A stretch of DNA of 64,000 nt from JADLHS01 sp039806955. Lineage in GTDB: Bacteria > Verrucomicrobiota > Verrucomicrobiia > Limisphaerales > JADLHS01. Below the pieces are notes generated by a model, which saw only the letters and a program-made list of their open reading frames with translations, was not told the DNA's origin and did no database searches. Position 1 is the first letter of the stretch, and every line of letters begins with the position of its first letter. The stretch is from contig JBDHQI010000004.1 in NCBI GenBank assembly GCA_039806955.1, positions 62,001 to 126,000 on the forward strand. Reading direction: 5' to 3'. Positions 1-8,331 of this stretch are shown here, in pieces. Position numbers and translations under genes: made by a program.

Positions 1-1435
1 CGGCGGCTTCCTGTCGCAAGGGCAGGGTCTCCGGGGGAAACCGTTCGCCCAGGTGTAATCGGTGTCCCAATTCAATCACACGCTCAAAAACACCGGGGCG
101 CAGGCCCAGCGCGATAAAGTACGAATTGCTGGATTTCATGATGGCGCGTTCGAGGTTGTAGAACCCCGGACTCACCGTGTCGCGGAACGGGTGATTCCCC
201 ACCCAAATGATGCCGCGTCCAGTCGCCGGGTTGGCTTTAACTTCGTATTCTTCGAGCGGGTCAAATCTGGCCGCCGGGGTTTCCAACGCGGCGAGGGCAA
301 CGATGATTTTGAACACCGAGCCAGCCTGATATTGATCCGCCGTTACACGATTTCGCAAGGCGGTCGATTCGAGGATGCGCTGGTACTCCGCGCGCGAGAT
401 GCGTTTGGTAAAGCGATTGGGATCATAGGTGGGAGCAGAAACCATTGCCAGGAGATCGCCTGAATGTACATCCATGACCACGACTGCGCCGCGTCCGTCA
501 GGGCCAATTTGTTTGCGGAGCGCGGCGTCAGCGGCTCGTTGCAATTCGATATCGAGCGTTAGAACCACATCCGCGCCGGAGATGGTTGGCTCCCAGATGG
601 TGTCGTTCTGACGGTAGAGCAGGCTGTTGACCAGCACGGATTTGACGCCCGCCCGCCCGCGCAACACTTGATCCAGCCCGCCTTCAATGCCGATTTGACC
701 GCGATAATCCGGCAGCCGATAGGAAAACGTCGCGTCTTCGCCGAGCGCGGAACTGTCGTCCGGACGCACAAACCCGACGACCTGCGCCGTCAGGTTGCTG
801 TAGGGATAAACGCGGTGACTGCGCATTTCCACGCTGGCTTCCAATCCGGCGGGAGATTTTTCCTCAAAGCGCGCCACGGAACGGAGAGAAAGCTGGCTCG
901 CCAGATTGAACGGCATCGCCCGGCTGTGAATGTAATGATAATTAAAATTACTGGCGTTTAGCGGCACGGGCAGTTGCAAAATATCACTGACCTGCTGCGC
1001 GACGGAGCTGACCACTTGGAAGCGCGCCTGTTGTTCGAGTTGCGAATCTTTCACCCGGACGAATTGGGTGGTGACATTCGGTAGCCCCAGCCAGCGTTTC
1101 CAAAACGGCAGATCGTTGGTGATGATCACACGCGGGCGGATGCGGCGATATTCATTACGGAACGCCGGGCTAAGCTCTTCCAGATACAGATTGATGCGGT
1201 AATCCGGTTGATTTTCCGCCAGGATGCGATGGTTGCGATCCAGCACCTGACCGCGCGCTGCGGGCATGCGCACCGTGCGATAGTGTTGCACTTCGACCAT
1301 TTCCCGATAGCGATTCGCGCCAACGATTTGCACCCACCAAAGCCCGATCAGCAGGAGGATGAGGCCCGCGCCAAGGATGATTCCCAGCCAGTGAAGCTGG
1401 GCGTCATTCTTGCGGAGTTGGTCGAAAATCAGCAT
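1..1435 (-). CDS. mrdA: Penicillin-binding protein 2 (MrdA), C-terminus off the left edge
   Basis: Class B penicillin-binding protein, the transpeptidase that cross-links peptidoglycan in the elongasome at the inner membrane. About 478 residues are in the window. A single N-terminal membrane segment (about residues 15-37) is followed by the dimerisation region and the start of the transpeptidase domain. The active-site SxxK is S-V-F-K at about residues 373-376 and the SxN motif S-S-N is at about 435-437; the KTG motif lies beyond the window edge. The ATG is one base after the mreD stop codon (TGA-C-ATG), so translation is probably coupled. Order mreBCD-mrdA is the usual shape operon. Confidence 0.93.
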   Translation of the reverse strand, partial: MLIFDQLRKNDAQLHWLGIILGAGLILLLIGLWWVQIVGANRYREMVEVQHYRTVRMPAARGQVLDRNHRILAENQPDYRINLYLEELSPAFRNEYRRIRPRVIITNDLPFWKRWLGLPNVTTQFVRVKDSQLEQQARFQVVSSVAQQVSDILQLPVPLNASNFNYHYIHSRAMPFNLASQLSLRSVARFEEKSPAGLEASVEMRSHRVYPYSNLTAQVVGFVRPDDSSALGEDATFSYRLPDYRGQIGIEGGLDQVLRGRAGVKSVLVNSLLYRQNDTIWEPTISGADVVLTLDIELQRAADAALRKQIGPDGRGAVVVMDVHSGDLLAMVSAPTYDPNRFTKRISRAEYQRILESTALRNRVTADQYQAGSVFKIIVALAALETPAARFDPLEEYEVKANPATGRGIIWVGNHPFRDTVSPGFYNLERAIMKSSNSYFIALGLRPGVFERVIELGHRLHLGERFPPETLPLRQEAA

Positions 1436-1436
1436 G

Positions 1437-1988
1437 TCAATTGCGTCCGCGGCGAATTTCACGATCCGCACGGAAACTGGGTTCAGTCATGGGGCGGTAG
1501 CCGAGTGCGTCGTTCAAGCGACCGAATACCAAAAAGAAAACCGGCGCGGCGAGACCGCCCGCCAGGCTGAGCACGGACCATTGCCAGAGGGAACCCCAGC
1601 CGAGCAAGGGCGATTGTTCCAAAGTCAACAGCAACAACACTGTCACCAAGGGAGCGACGGCGCTGGCGGCAAATCCCAAAACAAACTGGGTATATTTTTG
1701 ATAGCGCAACAGCAGTTCGCGGCGCGGTTGCAGGAGCGCGCCGATGCCGAGCAGGGGCAGCACACTGATCCCGAGTGGATTGGCGGAAAGCGTGTCGAAC
1801 ATCAACCCGCCGACCAAGGCGAGGGTGACCATCATAATCGGGCCGCTGGTCAAGGCGGTAAAAACCATCAACGCCGGCAGGAGGTCAATCTGTGCGCCGA
1901 GCAGCGCGCGTAGATTCAACCAGGTGCCTTGCAGGAACACGACCAGCACTGCCGCCAGCAGGATCAGAATGTTGGAGAGCAGGAACAC
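1437..1988 (-). CDS. mreD: Rod shape-determining protein MreD
   Basis: Small polytopic inner-membrane protein of the elongasome (183 residues, near the usual 160-180). The sequence is almost entirely hydrophobic, with about five or six predicted membrane segments and a basic, arginine-rich C-terminal tail. Identification rests on size, hydrophobicity and position between mreC and mrdA. MreD sequences diverge strongly, so position carries much of the weight. Confidence 0.85.
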   Translation of the reverse strand: MFLLSNILILLAAVLVVFLQGTWLNLRALLGAQIDLLPALMVFTALTSGPIMMVTLALVGGLMFDTLSANPLGISVLPLLGIGALLQPRRELLLRYQKYTQFVLGFAASAVAPLVTVLLLLTLEQSPLLGWGSLWQWSVLSLAGGLAAPVFFLVFGRLNDALGYRPMTEPSFRADREIRRGRN

Positions 1989-2033
1989 GTTAGTGAGGTT
2001 TGTAATTCAATAAATTTTGGTTGTTGGGGATTT

Positions 2034-2843
2034 TCATCGAAATAGCACCCAGACCTCTTCAAGCGCACCGAGGTTCGCGGATAGTTTAACGCTCACCTCC
2101 TGCACCAGGTGCGACTCAGCGAGCCACGGTTCTTCAGCGACAACGCCAATTGGAATGCCGCGCGGATAGAGACTGGATAAATCGCTGGTTACTACCCGGT
2201 CTCCGGGTTTCACCTTTATGTGGGTGGGCAGATTGGAAAGCTCCACGAAGGAGCCATCGAACACGCGACCGCCGACAATGATCCCTTGGCTGCGCGCGTC
2301 ACTTTCGACTACGGCCGGCACTTTGCAATGAGGGTCCCCCATCAGCACGACTTGTGCTTTGGTGGGATTGACGGCGAGCACACGTCCGACCAGAAATCCT
2401 TCCGGGGAAAGCACCGGCAGGTCGTTGCTCAGTCCTTCCCGCGTGCCGAGGTCAATCTGGATCGTGCGCCACCAGTTGGCCGGATCACGATAAATGACGC
2501 GAGCCAGCTTACCTTTCCAACGACTTTGTTTTTTCCAGTCCACCAATTGACGCAAGCGCTCGTTCTCGCCGGCCAGGGACCGGGCTTGAATCACTTCGAG
2601 GCGCAACTCCTGGTTTTGCCGGGTTAAAGCCTCGTTGGCGGCGATCAGTTCCGATTTAGTGTGCAGCCGGTCGCCAGTTTTCACAGCGAGACGGTGCGCT
2701 CCGTCGGCCATGCCAAAGAGGGGTAGAAAAATGCTGCCGAAGGCCGTTTTCAGGCGCACCGCCGTTGAACCCGGCAGATTCAACATCAGCAGGGCCAGCA
2801 AGGCGGCGAGACCGACGATAATATAATACGACCGTTTCGACAT
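2034..2843 (-). CDS. mreC: Rod shape-determining protein MreC
   Basis: Bitopic periplasmic scaffold of the elongasome, linking MreB/MreD to PBP2. It has an N-terminal membrane segment (about residues 7-25), a coiled-coil region (about 65-105, rich in E, L, Q and R) and the beta-barrel domain. Typical MreC phrases are visible: V-I-Y-R-D-P near 119, G-L-V-G-R-V-type sequence near 150 and G-D-R-V-V-T-S-D-L-S-S-L-Y-P-R-G near 220. Length of 269 residues is normal. It lies 60 bases after mreB and 45 bases before mreD. Confidence 0.94.
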   Translation of the reverse strand: MSKRSYYIIVGLAALLALLMLNLPGSTAVRLKTAFGSIFLPLFGMADGAHRLAVKTGDRLHTKSELIAANEALTRQNQELRLEVIQARSLAGENERLRQLVDWKKQSRWKGKLARVIYRDPANWWRTIQIDLGTREGLSNDLPVLSPEGFLVGRVLAVNPTKAQVVLMGDPHCKVPAVVESDARSQGIIVGGRVFDGSFVELSNLPTHIKVKPGDRVVTSDLSSLYPRGIPIGVVAEEPWLAESHLVQEVSVKLSANLGALEEVWVLFR

Positions 2844-2903
2844 CGTTCGTCAGCGGTCCGGACTTTGGCCGGACCGAATCCGGCGAACGCCATGGCAGGA
2901 AAT

Positions 2904-3929
2904 TTATTTGGAGGCGCTGGTGACGCGCTTCAAAAATTGGAGTTCTTGGAGTACCCGGCCCGTCCCTTCGGCCACCGCCGTCAGGGGATCGTCCGCAATA
3001 TGCACCGGCAGTCCCGTTTCTTCAGCGACCAGCCGGTCTATGCCGCGCAACAACGCACCACCACCCGCCATCACAATGCCGCGATCCACCAGATCCGCGG
3101 CCAGTTCCGGGGGGCAACGTTCGAGCGTCAGCCGGATGGATTCCAATATGCTTGAAAGCGGTTCTTGCAAGGCTTCGCGAATTTCCTCCGAACGAATCGT
3201 TATCGTTTTGGGCAGTCCGGAACTTAAATCGCGTCCTTTCACTTCCATGGTTAATTCCTGCTCCTGCGGAAAGGCAGAGCTGATTTTAATCTTGATCTCC
3301 TCCGCAGTGCGTTCGCCAATCATTAAATTGTAGGCCCGTTTCATGTGAGCGACAATGGTGTCGTCAAATTCGTCTCCGCCCACCCGCAGGCTGCGGCTGA
3401 AGACGATCCCGGCGAGAGAGATGATGGCAATTTCACAAGTGCCACCTCCGATGTCCACGATCATGTTTCCCGCCGGTTCGTGGACCGGGAGACCGACGCC
3501 GATGGCCGAAGCCATGGGCTGCTCGATCAAGTAAACTTCACGTGCGCCCGCGTGGGTGGCGGAATCTTTTACCGCCCGTTTTTCCACTTCCGTAATTCCC
3601 GAAGGCACCGCCACCACAACGCGTGGGGCGATTAATTTCCGGTGATGCACCTTCTGGATGAAGTGACGCAGCATGGCCTCGGTGATTTCGAAATCGGCAA
3701 TCACGCCGTCCTTCATCGGCCGAATGGCCACAATGTTGCCGGGCGTGCGGCCAAGCATCCGCTTGGCTTCCTCGCCGACCGCCAACACATTGGTAGTACC
3801 CGCCTGAATCGCCACGACCGAAGGTTCCCGCAGGACGATGCCGCGATCTCGTACATAAACGAGAGAGTTGGCGGTCCCCAGATCTATCCCAATATCGTTG
3901 GAAAACAGGCTTTTAACTTGCGCTAACAT
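2904..3929 (-). CDS. mreB: Rod shape-determining protein MreB
   Basis: Bacterial actin homologue that forms membrane-bound filaments directing lateral wall synthesis. The 341-residue protein starts with the membrane-proximal segment and the phosphate-1 motif G-I-D-L-G-T-A-N-S near residue 14. The phosphate-2 motif D-I-G-G-G-T is near 165 and the adenosine motif G-G-G-A-L-L-R-G near 290. First gene of the mreBCD-mrdA cluster. A candidate promoter lies just upstream on the minus strand at 3951-3979. Confidence 0.97.
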   Translation of the reverse strand: MLAQVKSLFSNDIGIDLGTANSLVYVRDRGIVLREPSVVAIQAGTTNVLAVGEEAKRMLGRTPGNIVAIRPMKDGVIADFEITEAMLRHFIQKVHHRKLIAPRVVVAVPSGITEVEKRAVKDSATHAGAREVYLIEQPMASAIGVGLPVHEPAGNMIVDIGGGTCEIAIISLAGIVFSRSLRVGGDEFDDTIVAHMKRAYNLMIGERTAEEIKIKISSAFPQEQELTMEVKGRDLSSGLPKTITIRSEEIREALQEPLSSILESIRLTLERCPPELAADLVDRGIVMAGGGALLRGIDRLVAEETGLPVHIADDPLTAVAEGTGRVLQELQFLKRVTSASK

Positions 3930-3950
3930 GAATTAAGCCTAACGCCGCAC

Positions 3951-3979
3951 AGTAAAGAGAGGTTCAAGGTGACGGTCAA
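3951..3979 (-). promoter_or_regulatory. Candidate promoter of mreB operon
   Basis: On the minus strand TTGACC (3979-3974) and TTTACT (3956-3951) are separated by 17 bases, and the -10 ends 21 bases before the mreB ATG. Spacing and boxes fit a sigma70-type promoter. Read by eye only. Confidence 0.5.
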
Positions 3980-4600
3980 GCTTAGACGCACAAACTGTCG
4001 TGTAACAATCAAAACCGGAATTCTGCGTGCGATCAAAACCGGACTGGGGCAGAAGACGAGGAGGTAAAGCAGGATGATAGGTTTTCTTTCGGGATCTGGG
4101 GGCAGATCGCAAGTAGTAGATTTCACCGTCGGGGCGAAGGCAGCAGATGACGATGAATCAGTTGAAGTTTTTCATCGGGCCGAAGGTAGCAGGTAAGGTG
4201 GATTTATCGCATTGGAACTGACTCCGCAGGAGGGCCAGCCCGGCGGCGGCAAGCCACCGCCGGGCTGCCGTATGTCAGGCTTCAGGCGGCTCGGGTTGCG
4301 TCCCCGCAGAGCCCTATCCTCCGCTGAAGCAACGGGTGAGACTAAAGAACTTTGCCCCAGTGGCAATAGCTCCGAAGCATTATTCCGGTTTTGATCGCAC
4401 CACGACACTCGGAATGCTTGTGCGATCGTTCAATCAACTGCCGCTCCGGTTCGCTCAATTTGATTTGATGCCAATCTTTGCTCTCCGTTCCCACTGTGAA
4501 TAACGAAGCGGCTAAATTTGTACAATTTCATTCTTCAACAATCGCTCCTTTCCCGCCACCCACTTTTAATCACTCCTCCTCCGGGCGTTTTTGGCAAAAA
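3980..4600. other. Non-coding region between mreB and rpsL with repeats
   Basis: About 620 bases with no convincing gene. It contains the word ATCAAAACCGG twice near the left side (about 4008 and 4031) and once inverted at about 4384-4393. A 17-bp perfect inverted pair lies at 4027-4043 and 4383-4399, and a strong hairpin at 4236-4267. The short open frames here lack family features and sit on GC-rich palindromes. It may be the remnant of a mobile element; see findings. Confidence 0.5.
4027..4399. repeat. Inverted repeat pair, 17 bp arms, enclosing a hairpin
   Basis: GTGCGATCAAAACCGGA at 4027-4043 is matched by its exact reverse complement at 4383-4399. A partial third copy of the motif lies at about 4008-4021. 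Inside, 4236-4249 and 4254-4267 form a 14-bp GC-rich stem with a 4-base loop and one mismatch. The layout resembles a small non-autonomous element or the multi-repeat ends of an old insertion sequence. No transposase gene is present. Confidence 0.45.
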
Positions 4601-4606
4601 AACTTG

Positions 4607-4634
4607 TTGCGAGTGAATTGGCGTTTGTTAATCT
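4607..4634 (+). promoter_or_regulatory. Candidate promoter of rpsL
   Basis: TTGCGA (4607-4612) and TAATCT (4629-4634) are separated by 16 bases, 59 bases before the rpsL ATG. The same form (TTGC-type -35, 16-base spacer, TA-rich -10) occurs before yajC. Read by eye. Confidence 0.4.
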
Positions 4635-4693
4635 CTCGCTTCCGTTTATCTGGCGGTAAACAAGCTCCCAGCAACGGTTGAAAAATTTAGCAA

Positions 4694-5086
4694 ATGCCGA
4701 CAATCAATCAGTTGGTCCGCAAGGGCCGCAATAAAATCAAGTACCAGTCCAAGTCTCCGGCGCTGGAAAGAGCGCCGTTTCGTCGTGGCGTCTGCATTCA
4801 GGTGATGACGCGTACGCCCAAGAAACCAAATTCCGCCATGCGGAAAGTGGCCAAGGTCCGGTTGACCAATGGCTATGAGGTCATTGCCTATATTCCCGAT
4901 GAAGGGCACAACTTGCAGGAGCACTCGATTGTTTTGATTCGAGGCGGCCGGGTGAAGGATCTGCCCGGAGTGCGTTACCACATTGTCCGGGGCACGTTGG
5001 ATGCCGCCGGAGTGGAAAAGCGGCGCGTCAGCCGCTCCAAGTATGGCGTCAAACGCCCGAAGGAAGCCAAGGCTGCTGCGAAGTAA
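4694..5086 (+). CDS. rpsL: 30S ribosomal protein S12
   Basis: Decoding-centre protein of the small subunit, 130 residues (usual 123-140). It begins M-P-T-I-N-Q-L-V-R-K-G-R and contains the conserved K-K-P-N-S-A block at about residues 41-46 and D-L-P-G-V-R-Y-H near 90. The Lys in the first block (equivalent to E. coli Lys43 region) is the wild-type, streptomycin-sensitive residue. First gene of an str-type cluster followed by rpsG and fusA. Confidence 0.98.
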   Translation: MPTINQLVRKGRNKIKYQSKSPALERAPFRRGVCIQVMTRTPKKPNSAMRKVAKVRLTNGYEVIAYIPDEGHNLQEHSIVLIRGGRVKDLPGVRYHIVRGTLDAAGVEKRRVSRSKYGVKRPKEAKAAAK

Positions 5087-5112
5087 TCTTCAGGAGATTT
5101 TTTAAGAAAGCT

Positions 5113-5586
5113 ATGTCACGTCGTCGTCAAGCCACCAAACGTCCATTGGTTCAGGATGGGAAATATCAGAGCACGCTGGTTTCGCGGCTCGTTAACACGG
5201 TGATGATTTCCGGGAAGAAAAGCACCGCGCAGCGCATTGTGTATCGTGCGTTTGAGCAGCTCTCGGAGAAGAATCCCGCCAGCGATCCGGTGGATATTTT
5301 GCAACGGGCCGTGGACAATGCCAAACCGCGGATTGAGACCAAGGCGCGTCGCGTGGGCGGCGCCACCTATCAGGTGCCACTGGAAGTATCCTCAGATCGG
5401 CAGGTGGCTCTCGCGTTGCGTTGGATTGTAGGATTTGCCGATGGGCGCAAAGGCACTTCCATGAGCCAGGCGCTGGCCGCCGAAATCATGGAGGCGTTTC
5501 AAGGGCAGGGTGGCGCAATCCGCAAGCGGGACGACGTTCACAAAATGGCGCAAGCGAACAAGGCCTTCGCCCACTTCCGTTGGTAG
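5113..5586 (+). CDS. rpsG: 30S ribosomal protein S7
   Basis: Primary 16S rRNA-binding protein of the 30S head, 157 residues, normal length. It starts M-S-R-R-R-Q-A and contains the conserved G-G-A-T-Y-Q-V-P block near residue 82 and the H-K-M-A-Q-A-N-K-A-F-A-H-F-R-W C-terminal region. It follows rpsL by 26 bases, with an AGGAG at 5092-5096. Confidence 0.98.
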   Translation: MSRRRQATKRPLVQDGKYQSTLVSRLVNTVMISGKKSTAQRIVYRAFEQLSEKNPASDPVDILQRAVDNAKPRIETKARRVGGATYQVPLEVSSDRQVALALRWIVGFADGRKGTSMSQALAAEIMEAFQGQGGAIRKRDDVHKMAQANKAFAHFRW

Positions 5587-5601
5587 GCTCCAGATTTTAA
5601 C

Positions 5602-5637
5602 ACGCCCCGGGAGCCACTGGCTCGGGGCGTTTTTTTT
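5602..5637 (+). terminator. Intrinsic terminator between rpsG and fusA
   Basis: ACGCCCCG (5602-5609) pairs with CGGGGCGT (5623-5630), with further inner pairing of AGCC with GGCT, followed by a run of eight T (5630-5637). It lies 16 bases before the fusA ATG. The structure would separate fusA from rpsL-rpsG or act as an attenuator. Confidence 0.75.
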
Positions 5638-5652
5638 ACCGCAGACATAATT

Positions 5653-7839
5653 ATGACCGCACCTGTAGCAGAAACGAAATCGTTGAATTCGCCAAACCGC
5701 GAATACACGCTGGAACACACCCGTAATATCGGCATCGCCGCGCATATTGACGCCGGCAAGACGACGACAACCGAGCGCATCCTGTTTTTTACCGGCGTTA
5801 CTCACAAAATCGGGGACGTGGATGACGGCAACACGGTGACGGATTGGATGGCGCAGGAAAAGGAGCGGGGCATTACGATCACCTCGGCGGCGGTCACCTG
5901 CTTCTGGACGCAAAAAGCTGAGACGGGTTTGTACAAGTCCTTTGAAGGCGTGGGGCAACGCATCAACATCATTGACACTCCCGGTCACGTGGATTTCACC
6001 GCGGAAGTCGAGCGTTCGATGCGCGTGCTGGACGGCGCGGTGGCGGTGTTTTGTGGTGTTGCCGGAGTGCAACCGCAATCAGAAACCGTGTGGCGACAGG
6101 CCACCAAATACAAGGTGCCGCGGATTGCCTTCGTCAACAAAATGGATCGCACCGGGGCCAACTTCGCCAATGTCGTCAACGACATGCGGACCAAGTTGAA
6201 GGCCAATGCTTATCCGATCATGCTGCCTATTGGTGCGGAGGATAAACTCGAGGGCGTGATTGATGTCGTTAACCAAAAAGCCATCGTGTGGGGAGTTGGC
6301 GAAGCGCAAAATGAAGGCTTGAAATACGAAGTCCGGGACTTGGCCCCCGAGCATCAGGAGCGCGCGAAAGCGGCTTTGGCGGAGTTGGTGGACGCGGTTT
6401 CCAATAAGGACGACACCATCGCGGAATTGGTGCTCGAGGAAAAGCCGGTGGACGCGGCGTCGCTTAAGGCGGCCATTCGGCGGCTAACCTGCAAAATAGA
6501 ATTGGTTCCGGTGTTATGCGGTTCGTCGTTCAAGAAGAAAGGTGTGCAGCCGCTCGTGGATGCAATCGTGGATTATTTGCCCAGCCCGCTGGACATTCCG
6601 CCAGCGCAAGGCATCGAGCCGGGCACGGATAATCCGGTTGAAGTGCCCACCAGCGATAGTGAGAAATTCTGCTCGTTGGCGTTCAAGCTCTGGACGGACC
6701 CGTATGCCGGCAAGTTGGTATTCTTTCGCGTTTACTCCGGTACCGTTGGCAAAGGGGATTCGATTTACAATCCGCGCACTCGCAAGCGCGAACGGGTGAG
6801 CCGTTTGATGGTGATCCAAGGGGGCGAACGAAAAGACGTGGACCGGGTTTATTCCGGTGAAATCGCCTCGCTGGTGGGGTTGCGCAATATCACCACGGGC
6901 GACACGCTGTGTGAGGAGTCATTTGATGTGGCTCTTGAACCGCCGACCTTCCCCGAACCCGTCATCAGTATGGCCATCGAACCGAAGACCAAGGCGGATC
7001 GTGACAAGATGTCTGAGGGGCTGCAGCGCTTGGCGGAGGAAGATCCGACGTTTCGTTGCTTCACCAATGAAGAAACCGGGCAGTTGATCATCGCGGGCAT
7101 GGGCGAGTTGCATCTCGAAATCATCCGCGACCGCTTGATGCGCGAGTTCAAGGTGGAAGCCAACGCGGGCGCGCCGCAGATTGCGTATCGGGAAACCATC
7201 ACGCAATCGAGTGACGGTGAAGGCAAGTTCATCCGGCAATCCGGTGGCCGCGGTCAATACGGCCATGCCTGTATCCAGGTGCAGCCCAACGAGCGTGGCA
7301 AGGGGATTGAGATCGAGAATAAGATCGTGGGCGGAACGATTCCGAAGGAATACATACCTGCGGTGATTGACGGAATTGAGGAAGCCATCAAAGGCGGCGT
7401 GTACGCCGGTTACCAGGTCATTGACCTCAAGGTGCAGGTTGTGGATGGCTCGTTCCATGAAGTGGACTCGAACGAGCTGGCCTTCAAGATGGCGGGCATT
7501 TTTGCGTTGAAAGACGCCTTCAAGAAAGCCGGCCCAATCCTGTTGGAGCCGATCATGAAGGTCGAAGTCACCACGCCGGATGAATATCAGGGTGATTTGC
7601 TGGGCGACATCAATCGTCGTCGCGGCGTCATCAACGGCATTGAAGCAAAGCAAGGGCTGACCATTTTGAACGCGCAGGTTCCGTTGGCGGAAATGTTCGG
7701 CTATGCGACGGCCATCCGCTCGCTCTCGAAAGGCCGCGCTTCCTACTCCATGGAGCCACTGACTTTCGAGCAGGTGCCCAACAGCATCGCCGAGAAAATT
7801 CTGGATACGGCCAAAGCCCGACCGGCAGCGCGGAGTTGA
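5653..7839 (+). CDS. fusA: Translation elongation factor G
   Basis: GTPase that drives ribosome translocation and works with RRF in recycling. The 728-residue protein is slightly longer than E. coli EF-G (704). The P-loop A-H-I-D-A-G-K-T-T-T-T is at about residues 31-41, the D-T-P-G-H motif near 112 and N-K-M-D near 166. Domains II-V follow, including G-R-G-Q-Y-G-H near 532. A short insertion after the switch I region (around residues 85-100) fits a known EF-G subtype. Terminator-like hairpins precede and follow the gene. Confidence 0.97.
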   Translation: MTAPVAETKSLNSPNREYTLEHTRNIGIAAHIDAGKTTTTERILFFTGVTHKIGDVDDGNTVTDWMAQEKERGITITSAAVTCFWTQKAETGLYKSFEGVGQRINIIDTPGHVDFTAEVERSMRVLDGAVAVFCGVAGVQPQSETVWRQATKYKVPRIAFVNKMDRTGANFANVVNDMRTKLKANAYPIMLPIGAEDKLEGVIDVVNQKAIVWGVGEAQNEGLKYEVRDLAPEHQERAKAALAELVDAVSNKDDTIAELVLEEKPVDAASLKAAIRRLTCKIELVPVLCGSSFKKKGVQPLVDAIVDYLPSPLDIPPAQGIEPGTDNPVEVPTSDSEKFCSLAFKLWTDPYAGKLVFFRVYSGTVGKGDSIYNPRTRKRERVSRLMVIQGGERKDVDRVYSGEIASLVGLRNITTGDTLCEESFDVALEPPTFPEPVISMAIEPKTKADRDKMSEGLQRLAEEDPTFRCFTNEETGQLIIAGMGELHLEIIRDRLMREFKVEANAGAPQIAYRETITQSSDGEGKFIRQSGGRGQYGHACIQVQPNERGKGIEIENKIVGGTIPKEYIPAVIDGIEEAIKGGVYAGYQVIDLKVQVVDGSFHEVDSNELAFKMAGIFALKDAFKKAGPILLEPIMKVEVTTPDEYQGDLLGDINRRRGVINGIEAKQGLTILNAQVPLAEMFGYATAIRSLSKGRASYSMEPLTFEQVPNSIAEKILDTAKARPAARS

Positions 7840-7863
7840 GCGTTGCCCTCGCTGGTTGATTTC

Positions 7864-7889
7864 AAAGGCCGCGTTTCGCGGCCTTTTTT
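7864..7889 (+). terminator. Intrinsic terminator after fusA
   Basis: AAAGGCCGCG (7864-7873) and CGCGGCCTTT (7877-7886) form a 10-bp stem with a TTT loop, followed by more T. Located 25 bases after the fusA stop. Confidence 0.85.
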
Positions 7890-7933
7890 GTCGGTTTACC
7901 CGCGCAACCAAGCGGAGATTCTTTGTAATACGC

Positions 7934-7961
7934 TTGCTAACGGTCGCGATTTTCTTAAATT
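7934..7961 (+). promoter_or_regulatory. Candidate promoter of yajC-secDF
   Basis: TTGCTA (7934-7939) and TAAATT (7956-7961) with a 16-base spacer, 20 bases before the yajC ATG and directly after the fusA terminator. Confidence 0.45.
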
Positions 7962-7981
7962 GAACCTCCGTTTATTCAAAT

Positions 7982-8323
7982 ATGGACTGTGATTTATTTC
8001 CGGCGGTTTTCGCCGACGCCAGCGCAACACAAACCACGGCTCAACCCTGGACGATGCTGCCGATGTTGGTGTTGATGGTGGTCATGATTGGGTTTATGTT
8101 TTTCTCCCAGTCCAAAAAGGCCAAACAGCACGCCGCCATGCTCAAGACCATCAAACCCGGTGACAAAGTGCTGACTTCAAGCGGAATCATTGGCGTTGTG
8201 CTTTCCATTCGTGACAACACGCTGACGTTGCGCTCCGCCGATGCCAAGCTGGAGCTGGCGCGGTCGGCAGTGGCCGAAATCACCGAGCGTGGCAGCAAGT
8301 CCGAGTCTAAAAGCGAGTCCTGA
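7982..8323 (+). CDS. yajC: Preprotein translocase subunit YajC
   Basis: Small inner-membrane accessory of the Sec holotranslocon (113 residues). One membrane segment (about residues 23-40) is followed by a basic stretch and the compact domain with the typical K-P-G-D-K-V-L-T-S-S-G-I-I-G-V-V sequence (about residues 58-73). The C-terminal tail is rich in Ser, Glu and Lys. It lies eight bases before secDF, the standard partner. Confidence 0.95.
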   Translation: MDCDLFPAVFADASATQTTAQPWTMLPMLVLMVVMIGFMFFSQSKKAKQHAAMLKTIKPGDKVLTSSGIIGVVLSIRDNTLTLRSADAKLELARSAVAEITERGSKSESKSES

Positions 8324-8331
8324 TTTTTCCC

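Noticed and set aside
6919..7911. 330-codon minus-strand frame over fusA
   Set aside because: Shadow of the EF-G gene; Arg/His-rich and without family motifs.
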